Notes: generated by a model from the sequence alone, not told the origin. A stretch of DNA of 64,000 bases from Diaphorobacter nitroreducens (GCA_003755025.1 RJVL01000005.1:232692-296691), one strand, 5' to 3'; numbered from the stretch's first letter, positions 1 to 9,359 are shown. Translations and numbers: made by a program.

Positions 1-524
1 TTGCCCGAGCGGATCGTTGGCGCGATGGCTTCGTTCCAGTAGGGCAGCACGCGCGCCACCGTGTCCTTGAGGCACTCGGTCAGCGGCACCTGCTCGGGCG
101 CCAGGCCCGCGTAGCGGATGTCGCCGCGCTCGCAGCGCGGGTCGGTGGGCTCCAGGGCCGGCGGCGGCGTGTCGTAGCTGCGGCGCCAGACCAGCACTTG
201 CGCGTCGCCATACTGCTTGGCCATGTCGGCCTTGTTCAGGCCCTGCAGAGCGCCGTAGTGGCGCTCGTTCAGGCGCCAGCTGTGCTCCACGGGCAGCCAG
301 GTGCGGTCCATCTCGTCCAGGCAGTGCCACAGCGTGCGCGTGGCGCGCTTGAGCACACTGGTGTAGGCCAGGTCAAACTCGTAGCCCTCGGCCTTGAGCA
401 GGCGGCCGGCATTCTTGGCCTGCTCGATGCCCGTGGGGGTCAGATCCACATCGGTCCAGCCGGTGAAGCGGTTTTCCAGATTCCACGTGGATTCGCCGTG
501 GCGGATCAGAACGAGTTTGTGCAT
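1..524 (-). CDS. gpmA: 2,3-bisphosphoglycerate-dependent phosphoglycerate mutase, 3' end outside window
   Basis: Cytosolic glycolytic enzyme interconverting 3- and 2-phosphoglycerate. The N-terminus reads [13 protein letters not shown], with the RHG motif holding the phosphohistidine at His9. It is followed by [12 protein letters not shown] and [15 protein letters not shown], which carries the catalytic glutamate, all typical of the cofactor-dependent family. About 174 codons are visible; the family is usually near 247 residues, so roughly the last 70 are beyond the left edge. An AAGGGA ribosome site precedes the ATG. It is divergent from the rhodanese gene across about 70 bp. Confidence 0.95.
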   Translation of the reverse strand, partial: MHKLVLIRHGESTWNLENRFTGWTDVDLTPTGIEQAKNAGRLLKAEGYEFDLAYTSVLKRATRTLWHCLDEMDRTWLPVEHSWRLNERHYGALQGLNKADMAKQYGDAQVLVWRRSYDTPPPALEPTDPRCERGDIRYAGLAPEQVPLTECLKDTVARVLPYWNEAIAPTIRSG

Positions 525-597
525 GGTGTCCCTTGGGGCTTCAGGTCAAAAACCCGACATTCTAGAATTGCGCGGTTTGCATACCCCAAGGAACCCC

Positions 598-1005
598 GTG
601 AATTTCGTTCTCGACAATTGGTATTTGATCTTCCTCGCGCTGGCCTCGGGCGTCATGCTGTTGCTGCCTGCCCTCAAGGGGGCCGGGGCCGGTACCCTGG
701 GCACGGCGCAGGCCGTACAGCTCATCAACCGTGAGAAGGCGGTGGTGATCGACGTGTGCGAGCCTGAGGAGTTCGCCGCGGGCCACGTGGGTGGCGCCAA
801 GAACATCCCGCTGGGGCAGTTGCAGGAGCGCCTGCCGCAGGTGGCCAAGAACAAGGCCGTGCCCATCATCCTCGTCTGTGCCAAGGGCGCGCGCGCCTCG
901 CGGGCTGCAGGCATCGCCAAGGGCCTGGGCTACGAAAAGGCGCAGGCGCTGGCCGGCGGCCTGGCCGCTTGGCGCGAGGCCAACCTGCCGGTTGAAAAGG
1001 CCTGA
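598..1005 (+). CDS. membrane-anchored rhodanese-like sulfurtransferase
   Basis: A 135-residue protein with one N-terminal membrane segment (residues about 6-24, WYLIFLALASGVMLLLP) and a single rhodanese domain. The active-site loop reads CAKGAR, fitting the CxxGxR cysteine loop, so sulfur transfer at the inner membrane is plausible. The GTG start follows AAGGA at good spacing, and upstream in-frame codons run back into the gpmA promoter region. A membrane-anchored rhodanese next to grxC and secB is a familiar betaproteobacterial arrangement. The sulfur acceptor is unknown. Confidence 0.88.
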   Translation: MNFVLDNWYLIFLALASGVMLLLPALKGAGAGTLGTAQAVQLINREKAVVIDVCEPEEFAAGHVGGAKNIPLGQLQERLPQVAKNKAVPIILVCAKGARASRAAGIAKGLGYEKAQALAGGLAAWREANLPVEKA

Positions 1006-1055
1006 GGCGCCCGCATCTACCAGCATTGTTCGTTACGCAGAAAGGTCGCCGTCCC

Positions 1056-1313
1056 ATGCAAGCCGTGAAGATGTACACCACCGCCGTGTGCCCCTACTGC
1101 ATCCGCGCCAAGCAGTTGCTGAAGCTGAAGGGTGTGGAGCAGATCGAGGAAATCCGCGTGGACACCGACCCCGCCGCGCGCCAGCACATGATGGAGATCA
1201 CCGGCCGGCGCACCGTGCCGCAGATCTTCATTGGCGACACCCACGTCGGCGGACACGACGACCTCGTGGCCCTGGACAGCCGTGGCGGCCTGGTGCCGCT
1301 GCTGGGCGCCTGA
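1056..1313 (+). CDS. grxC: glutaredoxin 3
   Basis: An 85-residue dithiol glutaredoxin that reduces disulfides or mixed disulfides using glutathione. The active site CPYC lies at residues 11-14, followed by a cis-proline segment TVPQIFIGDTHVGGHDDL that binds glutathione. The length matches the GrxC family (about 83-88). The chosen ATG gives the canonical short N-terminus before the first beta strand. It follows the rhodanese gene by 50 bp and precedes secB, so the three may share transcription, although a terminator separates it from secB. Confidence 0.95.
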   Translation: MQAVKMYTTAVCPYCIRAKQLLKLKGVEQIEEIRVDTDPAARQHMMEITGRRTVPQIFIGDTHVGGHDDLVALDSRGGLVPLLGA

Positions 1314-1355
1314 GCCTTTGCCGCCATTGGCGCGTTGCATAATGCGCCCCATGTT

Positions 1356-1393
1356 GCCCGCTGCGGGAGCCTCTCCCGGGCGGGCTTTGTTTT
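1356..1393 (+). terminator. rho-independent terminator between grxC and secB
   Basis: A GC-rich hairpin has arms GCCCGC/GCGGGC and CGGGAG/CTCCCG, with a small bulge and a short CCT loop, followed by TTTGTTTT. It ends only about 22 bp before the secB ATG, so it either ends grxC transcripts or sits in a secB leader. Confidence 0.7.
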
Positions 1394-1414
1394 GACCGAA
1401 AGACCGAGACCACC

Positions 1415-1867
1415 ATGGCCGAAGAAACCCCCGTGTTCCAGATTCAGCGCGTGTACCTGAAGGACCTGTCGCTGGAGCAGCCCAATTCGCCCGCGATCCT
1501 GCTGGAGCAGGAGCAGCCCAGCGTGGACATCCAGCTGGGGGTCGAGGCCACACCCGTGGTCGAAGGCATCTTCGAGGTGGCCGTGACCGCCACCGTGCAG
1601 ACCAAGATCAAGGACAAGACCGTGTTCCTGGTGGAGGCCAAGCAGGCCGGCATCTTCGAGATCCGCAACGTGCCCGAGGACCAGATGGGCGCCATCATCG
1701 GCATTGCCTGCCCCCAGATCATCTACCCCTACCTGCGCGGCAACGTGGCCGACACCGTGACGCGTGCGGGCTTTCCGCCCGTGCACCTGGCCGAGATCAA
1801 CTTCCAGGCCATGTACGAACAGCAACAGGCCGCAGCCGCCGAGGCTGCCACCAGCACGGCCCAGTAA
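1415..1867 (+). CDS. secB: protein-export chaperone SecB
   Basis: Cytosolic tetrameric chaperone that keeps preproteins unfolded and hands them to SecA. The 150-residue product has the family features: [19 protein letters not shown] near the N-terminus, [12 protein letters not shown] in the core, and the proline-rich [19 protein letters not shown] segment near residues 100-120. The C-terminus is alanine- and glutamine-rich. The secB-gpsA order is common across proteobacteria. A terminator hairpin ends just upstream, so it probably has its own promoter, perhaps using CATAAT at 1338-1343. Confidence 0.97.
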   Translation: MAEETPVFQIQRVYLKDLSLEQPNSPAILLEQEQPSVDIQLGVEATPVVEGIFEVAVTATVQTKIKDKTVFLVEAKQAGIFEIRNVPEDQMGAIIGIACPQIIYPYLRGNVADTVTRAGFPPVHLAEINFQAMYEQQQAAAAEAATSTAQ

Positions 1868-1905
1868 ACGGCTTCTTGGTCGTAACGGGTGTTAGAGCCA
1901 TTTAA

Positions 1906-1946
1906 GGCTCTAGCGCCCGCCTGATAAGCGCGAGTAGCTATGAAAA
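1906..1946 (-). repeat. dispersed Comamonadaceae-type repeat, copy 1 (reverse orientation)
   Basis: Read on the minus strand, this gives the family core: CATAGCT, then CGCGCTT and GGCGCTAGAGCC. It is the only clear copy in the window in reverse orientation. Its distal end contains the ATG of gpsA. An extra AGAGCC/GGCTCT inverted repeat (1894-1911) flanks one end. Confidence 0.75.
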
Positions 1947-2932
1947 TAGTAGTCCTTGGCGCAGGCGCCTGGGGCACTGCCCTGGCCATGAGCGCGGCTG
2001 CGCACGCAGCCTGCCATGAGGTGACGCTGTGGGCCCGTGACGCACAGCAGGCGCAGGCCATGCAGGCGAAGCGGCAGAACCAGCGCTACCTGCCCGGCCT
2101 TGCGTTCCCGCCCGGCCTGCACGTGGCGTCGGGTGACATGGCTGCGCTGGCCGCGGACGCCGACCTCGTCGTCGTCGGCACGCCCATGGCGGCGCTGCGC
2201 GGCATGCTGGAACGGCTGGGCGGCTGCGCGGCGCCCATCGCGTGGCTGTGCAAGGGCTTCGAGGCCGTCACGGGGCTGATGGCGCATGAAGTGTGCGCGC
2301 AGGTCGCACCGCGGCTGCACAGTGGTGTGTTCAGCGGCCCCAGCTTCGCCCAGGAGGTCGCCACCGCCCAACCCACGGCCATGGTGGCCGCCAGCCCCCG
2401 CGCCACGGTGCGCGATGCGCTGGTGCAGGCCTTCCACGGGCCCGCGTTGCGCGTGTACGCCAGCGAGGACATCGTAGGCGTGGAAGTCGGCGGTGCGGTC
2501 AAGAACGTATTGGCGATTGCCACAGGCCTGTGTGACGGGCTGCAACTGGGGATGAATGCGCGTGCGGCATTGATTACCCGCGGCCTGGCGGAAATGACCC
2601 GCTTAGGCCTTGCCCTGGGCGCGCGGCCCGAGACCTTCATGGGCCTGTCGGGCCTGGGGGATCTGGTGTTGACTGCTACGGGCGACCTGTCGCGCAACCG
2701 CCGTGTGGGGTTGTTGCTGGCCGAGGGGCGGACCTTGGCACAGGCGGTGGAGTCACTGGGCCATGTGGCTGAGGGGGTGTACAGCGCCCGCACCGTGGTA
2801 CAGCGCGCGCGTGCGCTGGGCGTTGAGATGCCCATTGTGGAGTGCGTCGTGGCGCTGCTCGACGGTGAACTGCGCGCTGCCGAGGCGGTGGCCCGGCTCA
2901 TGGAGCGCGAGCCTACCGTCGAGCGCCATTGA
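1940..2932 (+). CDS. gpsA: glycerol-3-phosphate dehydrogenase [NAD(P)+]
   Basis: Reduces dihydroxyacetone phosphate to sn-glycerol-3-phosphate for phospholipid synthesis. The 330-residue protein starts with [16 protein letters not shown], the Rossmann GxGxxG motif. It carries the conserved segments [25 protein letters not shown] with the catalytic lysine, and [20 protein letters not shown]. The start codon lies in the end of a repeat copy and no good Shine-Dalgarno precedes it, but the protein begins exactly where the family does. A strong terminator follows. Confidence 0.97.
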   Translation: MKIVVLGAGAWGTALAMSAAAHAACHEVTLWARDAQQAQAMQAKRQNQRYLPGLAFPPGLHVASGDMAALAADADLVVVGTPMAALRGMLERLGGCAAPIAWLCKGFEAVTGLMAHEVCAQVAPRLHSGVFSGPSFAQEVATAQPTAMVAASPRATVRDALVQAFHGPALRVYASEDIVGVEVGGAVKNVLAIATGLCDGLQLGMNARAALITRGLAEMTRLGLALGARPETFMGLSGLGDLVLTATGDLSRNRRVGLLLAEGRTLAQAVESLGHVAEGVYSARTVVQRARALGVEMPIVECVVALLDGELRAAEAVARLMEREPTVERH

Positions 2933-2952
2933 TGCGCACACATCTCCAGTGA

Positions 2953-2988
2953 ACGACAAAAAGCGGCCCGCAGGCCGCTTTTTGTCGT
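2953..2988 (+). terminator. gpsA terminator
   Basis: A perfect 16-bp inverted repeat (ACGACAAAAAGCGGCC and its complement) around a 4-nt loop CGCA, with T and A runs inside the arms. It can end transcription in either direction, between gpsA and the minus-strand 24-residue ORF. Confidence 0.93.
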
Positions 2989-3009
2989 GCGCGGTTCAGG
3001 GTGCTTGGA

Positions 3010-3084
3010 TCACACGACACCGAACAGCATCAGCAGCAAAACGATACTCAGCGGGACACCCAGAAGCCAAAGAATGATCGGCAT
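3010..3084 (-). CDS. 24-residue hydrophobic membrane peptide
   Basis: A 25-codon ORF encoding MPIILWLLGVPLSIVLLLML followed by FGVV: a single membrane-spanning helix with a Gly-Val-Pro kink and almost no soluble part. A strong TAGGAGG ribosome site sits 6 nt before the ATG, supporting real translation. It stands alone between the gpsA terminator and panC, on the panC strand. Similar very short LWLLG-type peptides occur in betaproteobacteria (recollection, not searched). Function unknown; membrane stress or lipid association would be speculation. Confidence 0.7.
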   Translation of the reverse strand: MPIILWLLGVPLSIVLLLMLFGVV

Positions 3085-3234
3085 GTACGCCTCCTATAGG
3101 GATGGTTGAAACATGCCTTCACCTTAGCGATGGGCCAGACGCCCCGATGTCCGTCCAGGCTGCCACGCCGCGTAGGTCATCGCGGTCCTGTGCTTGTGCG
3201 AGTGCGCCTACGCACGGGCCGCCGCCGCGCGGTC

Positions 3235-4107
3235 TCAGAACTCCAAGTTGTCGATCAGCCGCGTGCTGCCCAGGCGTGCCGCGCCCAGCGCCACCAGCGT
3301 ACCGGCGGCCGCGCCTGCAGCGGGGGGCTGAAGATCGTGGCGCTGGCGCACGGTGAGGTAGTCGGGCGCCCAACCTTGCTGCGCCAGGGTCTGCAGGGCC
3401 TGTTGTTCCAGGGCGGCCAGCGGGGGGGCGCCGGGTGCCTGCGCCGCCTGGGCCAGCGCGCGCAGCGCCGCGGACAGTTGCACGGCCTGGGCGCGCTCGG
3501 CGGTGCTCAGGTAGCCGTTGCGTGAGCTCAGGGCCAACCCATCGTCGGCGCGGGCCGTCTCGCCTGCCACCACCTCCACGGGCAGCGCGAACTGCTGCAC
3601 CATGCGGCGGATCACCATGAGCTGCTGGTAGTCCTTCTTGCCGAACACGGCCGTGCCGCCGCCGCTGGCGAAGAACACTGCGGAAAACAGCTTCATGACC
3701 ACGGTGCACACGCCCGTGAAGAAGCCTGGGCGGAAATGCCCTTCCAGGATGTCGGCCAGTTGCGGGTCGGGCTGCAGCTTGAAGGTCTGGGGCTCGGGGT
3801 AGAGATCGCTCTCGCGCGGCGCGAAGACGATGTCGCAGCCCGCGGCCTCCAGCTTGGCGCAATCGGCCTCCCAGGTGCGGGGGTAGCTGTCGAAGTCCTC
3901 GTGCGGGAGGAATTGCAGGCGGTTCACAAAGATGCTGGCGACCAGCACGTCGCCCAGCGGCCGGGCCTGGCGCACCAGGGCGATGTGCCCGTCGTGCAGA
4001 TTGCCCATGGTGGGCACGAAGGCGGGGCGGCCCTTGCCGGGGCGGCCTGTGCCGGGATGCGCGGCGATGGCGGCGCGCAGTTCGGGAATGGTGCGGACGG
4101 TGATCAT
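3235..4107 (-). CDS. panC: pantoate-beta-alanine ligase
   Basis: ATP-dependent condensation of pantoate with beta-alanine to pantothenate. The 290-residue protein has [15 protein letters not shown] (the HxGH nucleotide-binding motif), [23 protein letters not shown] and LSSRNGYLS (KMSKS-like loop). The ATG beginning [11 protein letters not shown] was chosen as the normal family start. It lies 16 bp downstream of panB, so the two are probably co-transcribed. PanD, which supplies beta-alanine, is encoded 5.6 kb away. Confidence 0.97.
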   Translation of the reverse strand: MITVRTIPELRAAIAAHPGTGRPGKGRPAFVPTMGNLHDGHIALVRQARPLGDVLVASIFVNRLQFLPHEDFDSYPRTWEADCAKLEAAGCDIVFAPRESDLYPEPQTFKLQPDPQLADILEGHFRPGFFTGVCTVVMKLFSAVFFASGGGTAVFGKKDYQQLMVIRRMVQQFALPVEVVAGETARADDGLALSSRNGYLSTAERAQAVQLSAALRALAQAAQAPGAPPLAALEQQALQTLAQQGWAPDYLTVRQRHDLQPPAAGAAAGTLVALGAARLGSTRLIDNLEF

Positions 4108-4123
4108 GGGTGAAGGTGTTTGG

Positions 4124-5005
4124 TCAGTTCCAGGCGTGCAGTGCGTCGTCGGGGAAGCGCCCTTGCTTGACGGCCTGTACATAGGCCTCGATGGCGCCGC
4201 GCACGCTGCCCGCGTCCCGCATGAAGTCGTGCACGAACTTCGGGTTCTTGCCCAGGTTGATGCCCAGCATGTCGTGCATCACCAGCACCTGCCCGGCCGT
4301 GCCGCTGCCCGCGCCGATGCCGATGGTGTGGCAGCGTGGCAGGGCCTGCGTGAGGTCGCGTGCCAGGGGAGTCGGCACCATCTCCAGCACCAGCATGGCG
4401 GCGCCGGCGTCCTGCAGCTCCAGTGCCTGACGGCGCAGCTGCTGCGCGGCCTGGTCGCCCTTGCCCTGCACACGGTAGCCGCCCAGGGCGTGCACCGTCT
4501 GCGGGGTGAGGCCCAGGTGGGCGCACACTGGCACGCCGCGCTCCACGAGGAACTGCACCGTGGGCGCGGTCCAGCCGCCGCCTTCGAGCTTGACCATGTG
4601 GGCGCCCGCCTGCATGAGCTGGCAGGCACTGCGCAGCGCTTGCTCGCGGCTCTCGGCATAGCTGCCGTAGGGCAGGTCGGCGATCAGCCAGGCCGTGCCC
4701 TGCACGCGGTGCAGGCCGCGAGCCACGCTGGCCGTGTGGTAGGCCATGTGCTCCAGCGTCACGCCCACGGTGCTGGGCAGGCCCTGGCAGACCATGCCCA
4801 GCGAATCGCCCACCAGGATGCACTCCACGCCCGCGGCGTCGGCCACGGCTGCGAAGGTGGCGTCGTAAGCGGTGAGCATGGTGATCTTCTCGCCCGCCTC
4901 GCGCATCTGCGCCAGGCGGGGCAGGCTCACGGGGCGCCTCTGGGGCAGCGGCGACGCGGGCGGCAGCGTGCCATAGGGCGTGCCGGCGGTGGGGGAGTCG
5001 GTCAT
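4124..5005 (-). CDS. panB: 3-methyl-2-oxobutanoate hydroxymethyltransferase
   Basis: Transfers a one-carbon unit from methylenetetrahydrofolate to ketoisovalerate, giving ketopantoate. The 293-residue protein carries [39 protein letters not shown], and [20 protein letters not shown] with metal- and substrate-binding residues. The N-terminal ~25 residues before [11 protein letters not shown] are a variable proline-rich extension. It is first gene of panBC and divergent from nadC across 65 bp. Confidence 0.97.
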   Translation of the reverse strand: MTDSPTAGTPYGTLPPASPLPQRRPVSLPRLAQMREAGEKITMLTAYDATFAAVADAAGVECILVGDSLGMVCQGLPSTVGVTLEHMAYHTASVARGLHRVQGTAWLIADLPYGSYAESREQALRSACQLMQAGAHMVKLEGGGWTAPTVQFLVERGVPVCAHLGLTPQTVHALGGYRVQGKGDQAAQQLRRQALELQDAGAAMLVLEMVPTPLARDLTQALPRCHTIGIGAGSGTAGQVLVMHDMLGINLGKNPKFVHDFMRDAGSVRGAIEAYVQAVKQGRFPDDALHAWN

Positions 5006-5058
5006 GGCGCTTGGGATCCGTCGGGTTGCAAAAGTGCGGCGAGTCTATGCGATGCGGC

Positions 5059-5064
5059 TATGCT
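5059..5064 (+). promoter_or_regulatory. candidate -10 element for nadC (near-leaderless)
   Basis: TATGCT ends 6 nt before the nadC ATG, so a transcript starting from it would have little or no 5' leader. No convincing -35 is seen. Confidence 0.35.
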
Positions 5065-5070
5065 CGCCCC

Positions 5071-5949
5071 ATGACGACGAGAGACTTGTTTGGCGCCGAC
5101 GCACTCGCGGCGCTGGCCCGTGCCGATGTGGACCGCGCCCTGCAGGAAGACGTGGGCAGCGGCGACCTGACGGCCGGCCTGATCGACCCCGCGCGCCGCG
5201 TGCATGCGCGCATCCTGGCGCGTGAAGCCGCCGTGATCTGCGGCGCTCCTTGGGTCGAGGCCGCGCTGCGTGCGCTGGACCCCGGTGTGAAGCTGACCTG
5301 GCATGTGGCCGAGGGCGCGCGCTGCGCTACCGACCAGGTGGTATTGGAGATCGAAGGCCAGGCGCGCGCGCTGCTGAGCGCCGAGCGCACGGCGCTCAAC
5401 TTCCTGCAGCTGCTGTCGGCCGTGGCCACCAAGACGCGCACCTATGTGGATGCCGTGGCCGGCACCCGCGCCCACATCGTGGACACGCGCAAGACACTGC
5501 CGGGCCTGCGCCTGGCGCAGAAGTACGCCGTGCGCACGGGCGGTGGCACCAACCATCGCATCGGCCTGCACGATGCCGTGCTCATCAAGGAAAACCACAT
5601 CGCTGCCGCCGGCGGCGTGACGGCGGTGCTGCGGGCCGCCCAGGCGGTGGCTGCGCAGGCTGCATTCATCGAGATCGAGGTGGAAACGCTGGCGCAGCTG
5701 CAGGAGGCGCTCGATGCGGGCGCGACGATGGTGCTGCTGGACAACATGCCGCTGGCACAACTGCGCGAGGCCGTGCGCATCAACGCGGCGCATGCGGGCG
5801 GGGGCGCCATCCTGGAGATCTCGGGCGGCGTCACGCTGGAAGGCCTGCGTGCGCTGGCCGAGACGGGCGTGGACCGCATCTCCATCGGCACGCTGACCAA
5901 GGATGTGAAGGCCACGGATTTCTCCATGCGCCTGCAGGATTTGGCCTGA
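5071..5949 (+). CDS. nadC: nicotinate-nucleotide diphosphorylase (carboxylating), QPRTase
   Basis: Converts quinolinate and PRPP to nicotinate mononucleotide in de novo NAD synthesis. The 292-residue protein has the expected LQEDVGSGDLTAGLI, SAERTALNFLQLLSAVAT, VDTRKTLPGLRLAQKYAV, HRIGLHDAVLIKENHI, and a C-terminal barrel segment ISGGVTLEGLRALAETGVDRIS. The ATG at MTTRDLFG was preferred over an upstream in-frame codon because a -10-like element lies just ahead. nadA follows after 79 bp on the same strand. Confidence 0.97.
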   Translation: MTTRDLFGADALAALARADVDRALQEDVGSGDLTAGLIDPARRVHARILAREAAVICGAPWVEAALRALDPGVKLTWHVAEGARCATDQVVLEIEGQARALLSAERTALNFLQLLSAVATKTRTYVDAVAGTRAHIVDTRKTLPGLRLAQKYAVRTGGGTNHRIGLHDAVLIKENHIAAAGGVTAVLRAAQAVAAQAAFIEIEVETLAQLQEALDAGATMVLLDNMPLAQLREAVRINAAHAGGGAILEISGGVTLEGLRALAETGVDRISIGTLTKDVKATDFSMRLQDLA

Positions 5950-6028
5950 CACGGCGTAGCGTCTTCCAAGGCGCGACAATCGATTCCCCCTCGTGAAGCC
6001 GTCGCGCCCCGGCGGCCAGAGCATTGCC

Positions 6029-7153
6029 ATGAATACGACCGCCATCAAGGACGTCGAGTACGAACAGCCCCTCGCGGGCGCGGACGGCGCCACCTGCTCC
6101 ACCAAGCACGCCTGGGCGCGTGTGCCGCCCGAGTTATCGCCCGCCGAGCGTGCCGCGCTCAAGGACAAGATCCGCCGCCTGCTGAAAGAGAAGAACGCGG
6201 TGATGGTGTCGCACTACTACGTGCACCCGGACCTGCAGGACCTGGCCGAGGAAACCGGCGGCATCGTCAGCGATTCGCTGGAGATGGCGCGCTTCGGCCG
6301 CGACCACGCGGCGCAAACGCTGGTGGTGAGCGGCGTGCGCTTCATGGGCGAGACGGCCAAGATCCTCAGCCCCGAGAAGACCGTGCTCATGCCTGACCTG
6401 GACGCGACCTGCTCGCTGGACCTGGGCTGCCCCATCGACGAGTTCAGCGCTTTCTGCGACCAGCACCCCGACCGCACGGTGGTGGTCTACGCCAACACCA
6501 GCGCCGCCGTGAAGGCGCGTGCCGACTGGCTGGTCACGTCCAGCTGCGCGCTGGACATCGTGCGTGCGCTCAAGGATGCGGGCCACAAGATTCTGTGGGC
6601 CCCCGATCGCCACCTGGGTGCCTATATCGAGCGCGAAACGGGCGCCGACATGGTGTTCTGGAACGGTGCATGCATCGTGCACGACGAGTTCAAGGCGCTG
6701 GAGCTGGAGCTGCTCAAGAAGGAACACCCGCAAGCCAAGGTGCTCGTGCACCCCGAGAGCCCGCCCGAGGTCGTGGCCCTGGCCGACGCCGTGGGTTCGA
6801 CGTCCGCCATCCTCCAGGCTGCGCGTGAAATGGACGCGCGCGAGTTCATCGTCGCCACCGACAACGGCATGATGCACAAGCTGCGCAGGCTCAACCCCGG
6901 CAAGACCTTCCACGAGGCCCCCACCGCCGGCAACAGTGCCACCTGCAAGAGCTGCGCGCATTGCCCCTGGATGGCCATGAACGGGCTGGCCGACGTGGCG
7001 CGCGTGCTGGAGACCGGCGCCAACGCCATCCATGTGGACCCCGCGCTGATCCCGCGCGCGCGCCAACCCATCGACCGCATGCTGGCCTTCACCGCGGCGC
7101 TCAAGAGCGGGCAGCCCGCGGGTGCGCTGGTGCCGCATTTCGGGGCGGCCTGA
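6029..7153 (+). CDS. nadA: quinolinate synthase (4Fe-4S)
   Basis: Condenses iminoaspartate (from NadB) with dihydroxyacetone phosphate to quinolinate. The 374-residue protein shows [73 protein letters not shown] and [16 protein letters not shown]. The three cluster-ligand cysteines are among these. The ATG giving [15 protein letters not shown] was chosen; an upstream GTG at 5993 would add 12 unlikely residues. Its partner nadB lies 3 kb away on the opposite strand. Confidence 0.97.
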   Translation: MNTTAIKDVEYEQPLAGADGATCSTKHAWARVPPELSPAERAALKDKIRRLLKEKNAVMVSHYYVHPDLQDLAEETGGIVSDSLEMARFGRDHAAQTLVVSGVRFMGETAKILSPEKTVLMPDLDATCSLDLGCPIDEFSAFCDQHPDRTVVVYANTSAAVKARADWLVTSSCALDIVRALKDAGHKILWAPDRHLGAYIERETGADMVFWNGACIVHDEFKALELELLKKEHPQAKVLVHPESPPEVVALADAVGSTSAILQAAREMDAREFIVATDNGMMHKLRRLNPGKTFHEAPTAGNSATCKSCAHCPWMAMNGLADVARVLETGANAIHVDPALIPRARQPIDRMLAFTAALKSGQPAGALVPHFGAA

Positions 7154-7176
7154 CGGGGTGTTTGGTTGCTATAAAT

Positions 7177-7222
7177 TGAGTAGCTGTTTGCGCTTGATGG
7201 ATAAGCGCTACGGCCTGTTTTC
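7177..7222 (+). repeat. dispersed repeat, copy 2
   Basis: Core GTAGCTG, GCGCTTGATGGATAAGCGCT: the perfect palindromic stem GCGCTT/AAGCGC with a 7-nt loop. It ends directly at the ATG of the next gene and thus forms its whole proximal 5' leader. Confidence 0.9.
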
Positions 7223-9022
7223 ATGGGCACCACATCGCTGATCGATTTTGCCGATCCGCGCGACGCCGCCGCGCCGCGCCTGCGCCACGCCTTCGCGTCG
7301 CCGCGCCAGGTGCTAGTGGCTGCACGTCTGCAAGAAGTGATGGGTGTGTTGCATGCGGTGGAAGCTGCGGCGCGCGCCGGCCACTGGTGCGTGGGCTGGG
7401 TGCGCTACGAGGCCGCGCCCGCGTTCGACCCGGCATTGGCGGTGCATGCCGAGGCGCAAGGGGAGGGCGCGCCCGCGCTCGCCTGGTTCGCGGTGTACGA
7501 CGCCCCCGCGCCCTGGCCCGCGCACGAGGCCGCGGGAACGGCGACCATCGACTGGACGCAGGCGCTGCCCCGCGCCGCATTCGATGCAGCGCTGTCGCAG
7601 ATCCAGCAGGGCATCGCGGCGGGGCGCTACTACCAGGTCAACTACACCGCACCGCTCATGGGCACATGGCAAGGCGACGCACAGGCACTGTTCGCGGCGT
7701 TGCGCCGCGCGCAGCCCGGCGGTTACGCGGCGCACCTTGACGACGGCGTAGGCACGCAGGTGCTGTCGGTGTCGCCCGAGCTGTTCTTCGATTGGCGCTC
7801 CGGGCCCACGGGCGCGGGCGGCATCCTCACCCGTCCCATGAAGGGCACGGCCGCGCGCGGCGCCACGCCCGAGGCCGATGCGGCGCAGGCCGCGGCGCTG
7901 CGCGGCAGCCCCAAGGAACGCGCCGAGAACGTGATGATCGTGGATCTGCTGCGCAACGACCTCTCGCGCATCGCCGCGCCGCACAGCGTGCGCGTGCCGG
8001 CGCTGTTCCACACCGAGCAGTTGCCCACCGTCTGGCAGATGACCTCCGACGTGGTGGCGCGCACGCGCACCGGCACGCGGCTGGCCGACGTGTTCGGCGC
8101 GCTGTTTCCCTGCGGTTCGGTCACGGGTGCGCCCAAGGTGGAGGCCATGCGCGCGATTGCCGCGCTGGAGACCGGCCCGCGCGGCGTGTACTGCGGCGCG
8201 GTGGGCGTGGTACGACCCGATCCGGCGGCGGGCGCGGGCGCCATCGCCACCACCTTCAACGTCCCTATCCGTACCGTGGAGCTGCGCGGCGGCCACGCGC
8301 GCTGCGGCATCGGCAGCGGCATCGTCTGGGGCGCCGACCCGGCGGCCGAGTGGGGCGAGTGGGCGGCCAAGCGCGCCTTTGTGGATCGCGCCAGCGCGCC
8401 GTTCGACCTGTTGGAAACGCTGGGGCTGCATGCCGGCGTGCTGCGCCACCGCGCGGAGCACCTGGCGCGCATGCAGGCCGCCGCCGTGCACTTTGGCTAT
8501 CCCTGGAATGCCGCGCGCGTGCAGGCCTGCCTGGATGCACTGGCCGCGTCCCATGCGCAGGGCGACTGGCGCGTGCGCCTGCTGCTGGACGCACACGGTG
8601 TGCCGCGCGCCGAAGCCTTCGCGTTGGCCGCGACGCCCATGCCCGTGCGGCTGGCACTGGCCGATCGCCCCTTCACCGAGGCGCACAGCGAATTCACGCG
8701 GCACAAGACCACGCGCCGCGCGCACTACGCCGCTTTCGCACCCGCGCCGGGCGGCGGTGTGTTTGACACCGTGCTCTACAACGCGGCGGGTGAGATCACC
8801 GAGGGCACCTTCGGCAACCTGGCGTTGCTGCTGGACGGTCGCTGGGTCACGCCGCCGCTGGCCTGCGGCCTGCTGCCCGGTGTGGGCCGCGCCGTCGCCC
8901 TGCGTGAGGGACGCATGGTGGAAGCCGTGGTGCGCTTGCAGGATCTGCCGCGCGTGCAGGGCTGGGCCTTCATCAACAGCCTGCGCGGGTGGCTGGACGC
9001 GACGTTGGACGGGGCGCCTTAA
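7223..9022 (+). CDS. pabB: fused aminodeoxychorismate synthase component I / 4-amino-4-deoxychorismate lyase
   Basis: A bifunctional para-aminobenzoate enzyme for folate synthesis. Residues about 1-370 form the chorismate-binding PabB domain (YYQVNYTAPL, SPELFF, RPMKGTAARG, VDLLRNDLSRIA, LFPCGSVTGAPK, GIGSGIVWG). Residues about 390-599 form a PabC-like class IV PLP domain, with a candidate PLP lysine in RHKTTRR and the ITEGTFGNLALL and LLPGVGR motifs. The amidotransferase PabA is not in the window. No Shine-Dalgarno is visible because a repeat ends at the ATG; the start matches where homology begins. Confidence 0.93.
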   Translation: MGTTSLIDFADPRDAAAPRLRHAFASPRQVLVAARLQEVMGVLHAVEAAARAGHWCVGWVRYEAAPAFDPALAVHAEAQGEGAPALAWFAVYDAPAPWPAHEAAGTATIDWTQALPRAAFDAALSQIQQGIAAGRYYQVNYTAPLMGTWQGDAQALFAALRRAQPGGYAAHLDDGVGTQVLSVSPELFFDWRSGPTGAGGILTRPMKGTAARGATPEADAAQAAALRGSPKERAENVMIVDLLRNDLSRIAAPHSVRVPALFHTEQLPTVWQMTSDVVARTRTGTRLADVFGALFPCGSVTGAPKVEAMRAIAALETGPRGVYCGAVGVVRPDPAAGAGAIATTFNVPIRTVELRGGHARCGIGSGIVWGADPAAEWGEWAAKRAFVDRASAPFDLLETLGLHAGVLRHRAEHLARMQAAAVHFGYPWNAARVQACLDALAASHAQGDWRVRLLLDAHGVPRAEAFALAATPMPVRLALADRPFTEAHSEFTRHKTTRRAHYAAFAPAPGGGVFDTVLYNAAGEITEGTFGNLALLLDGRWVTPPLACGLLPGVGRAVALREGRMVEAVVRLQDLPRVQGWAFINSLRGWLDATLDGAP

Positions 9023-9300
9023 GCGGGGCCCACCCGCTAAGGCGGCGGTTCCGCACCCGCGCATATCGGCGTTACGGCGATACCCGCTGAACCTGCTGAA
9101 CCCGCCGAATTTCCCACTTGGTGCAGGATTGCGCGAAGTTGTTTGTTCCATAGGCTTGGCCCCACCGCAGGGACGGCCGGGTAGTGGGGACGTGCGCACG
9201 GAGGCAGCGCGGGTGCGTGCGTAAGCAGCCTGCACATGCCGTGCGCCGTGCCTCGGCGGCGTTCTCCCGGTGAGGAACGGCCGGGCCGGGCAGGCACCCC
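9023..9300. other. intergenic, nothing recognised
   Basis: This 278-bp stretch between the pabB-pabC gene and its terminator has short ORFs in several frames but no plausible ribosome site, protein motif or dispersed-repeat copy. It may be decayed sequence or an untranslated region. Confidence 0.5.
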
Positions 9301-9337
9301 AACCGCTGTGACTTTCAGAGCACAGCGGTTTCCTTTT
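9301..9337 (+). terminator. rho-independent terminator downstream of pabB-pabC
   Basis: A perfect 10-bp stem AACCGCTGTG/CACAGCGGTT with a 10-nt loop, followed by TCCTTTTT. The T run is on the plus side, so it ends plus-strand transcription, facing the minus-strand tautomerase gene. Confidence 0.85.
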
Positions 9338-9359
9338 TACGTTCCGGATCCCCAGGTGC

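Noticed and set aside
531-591. 8-bp inverted repeat CCTTGGGG/CCCCAAGG between gpmA and the rhodanese gene considered as an operator
   Set aside because: Both arms coincide with the two divergent genes' Shine-Dalgarno regions, which explains the symmetry.
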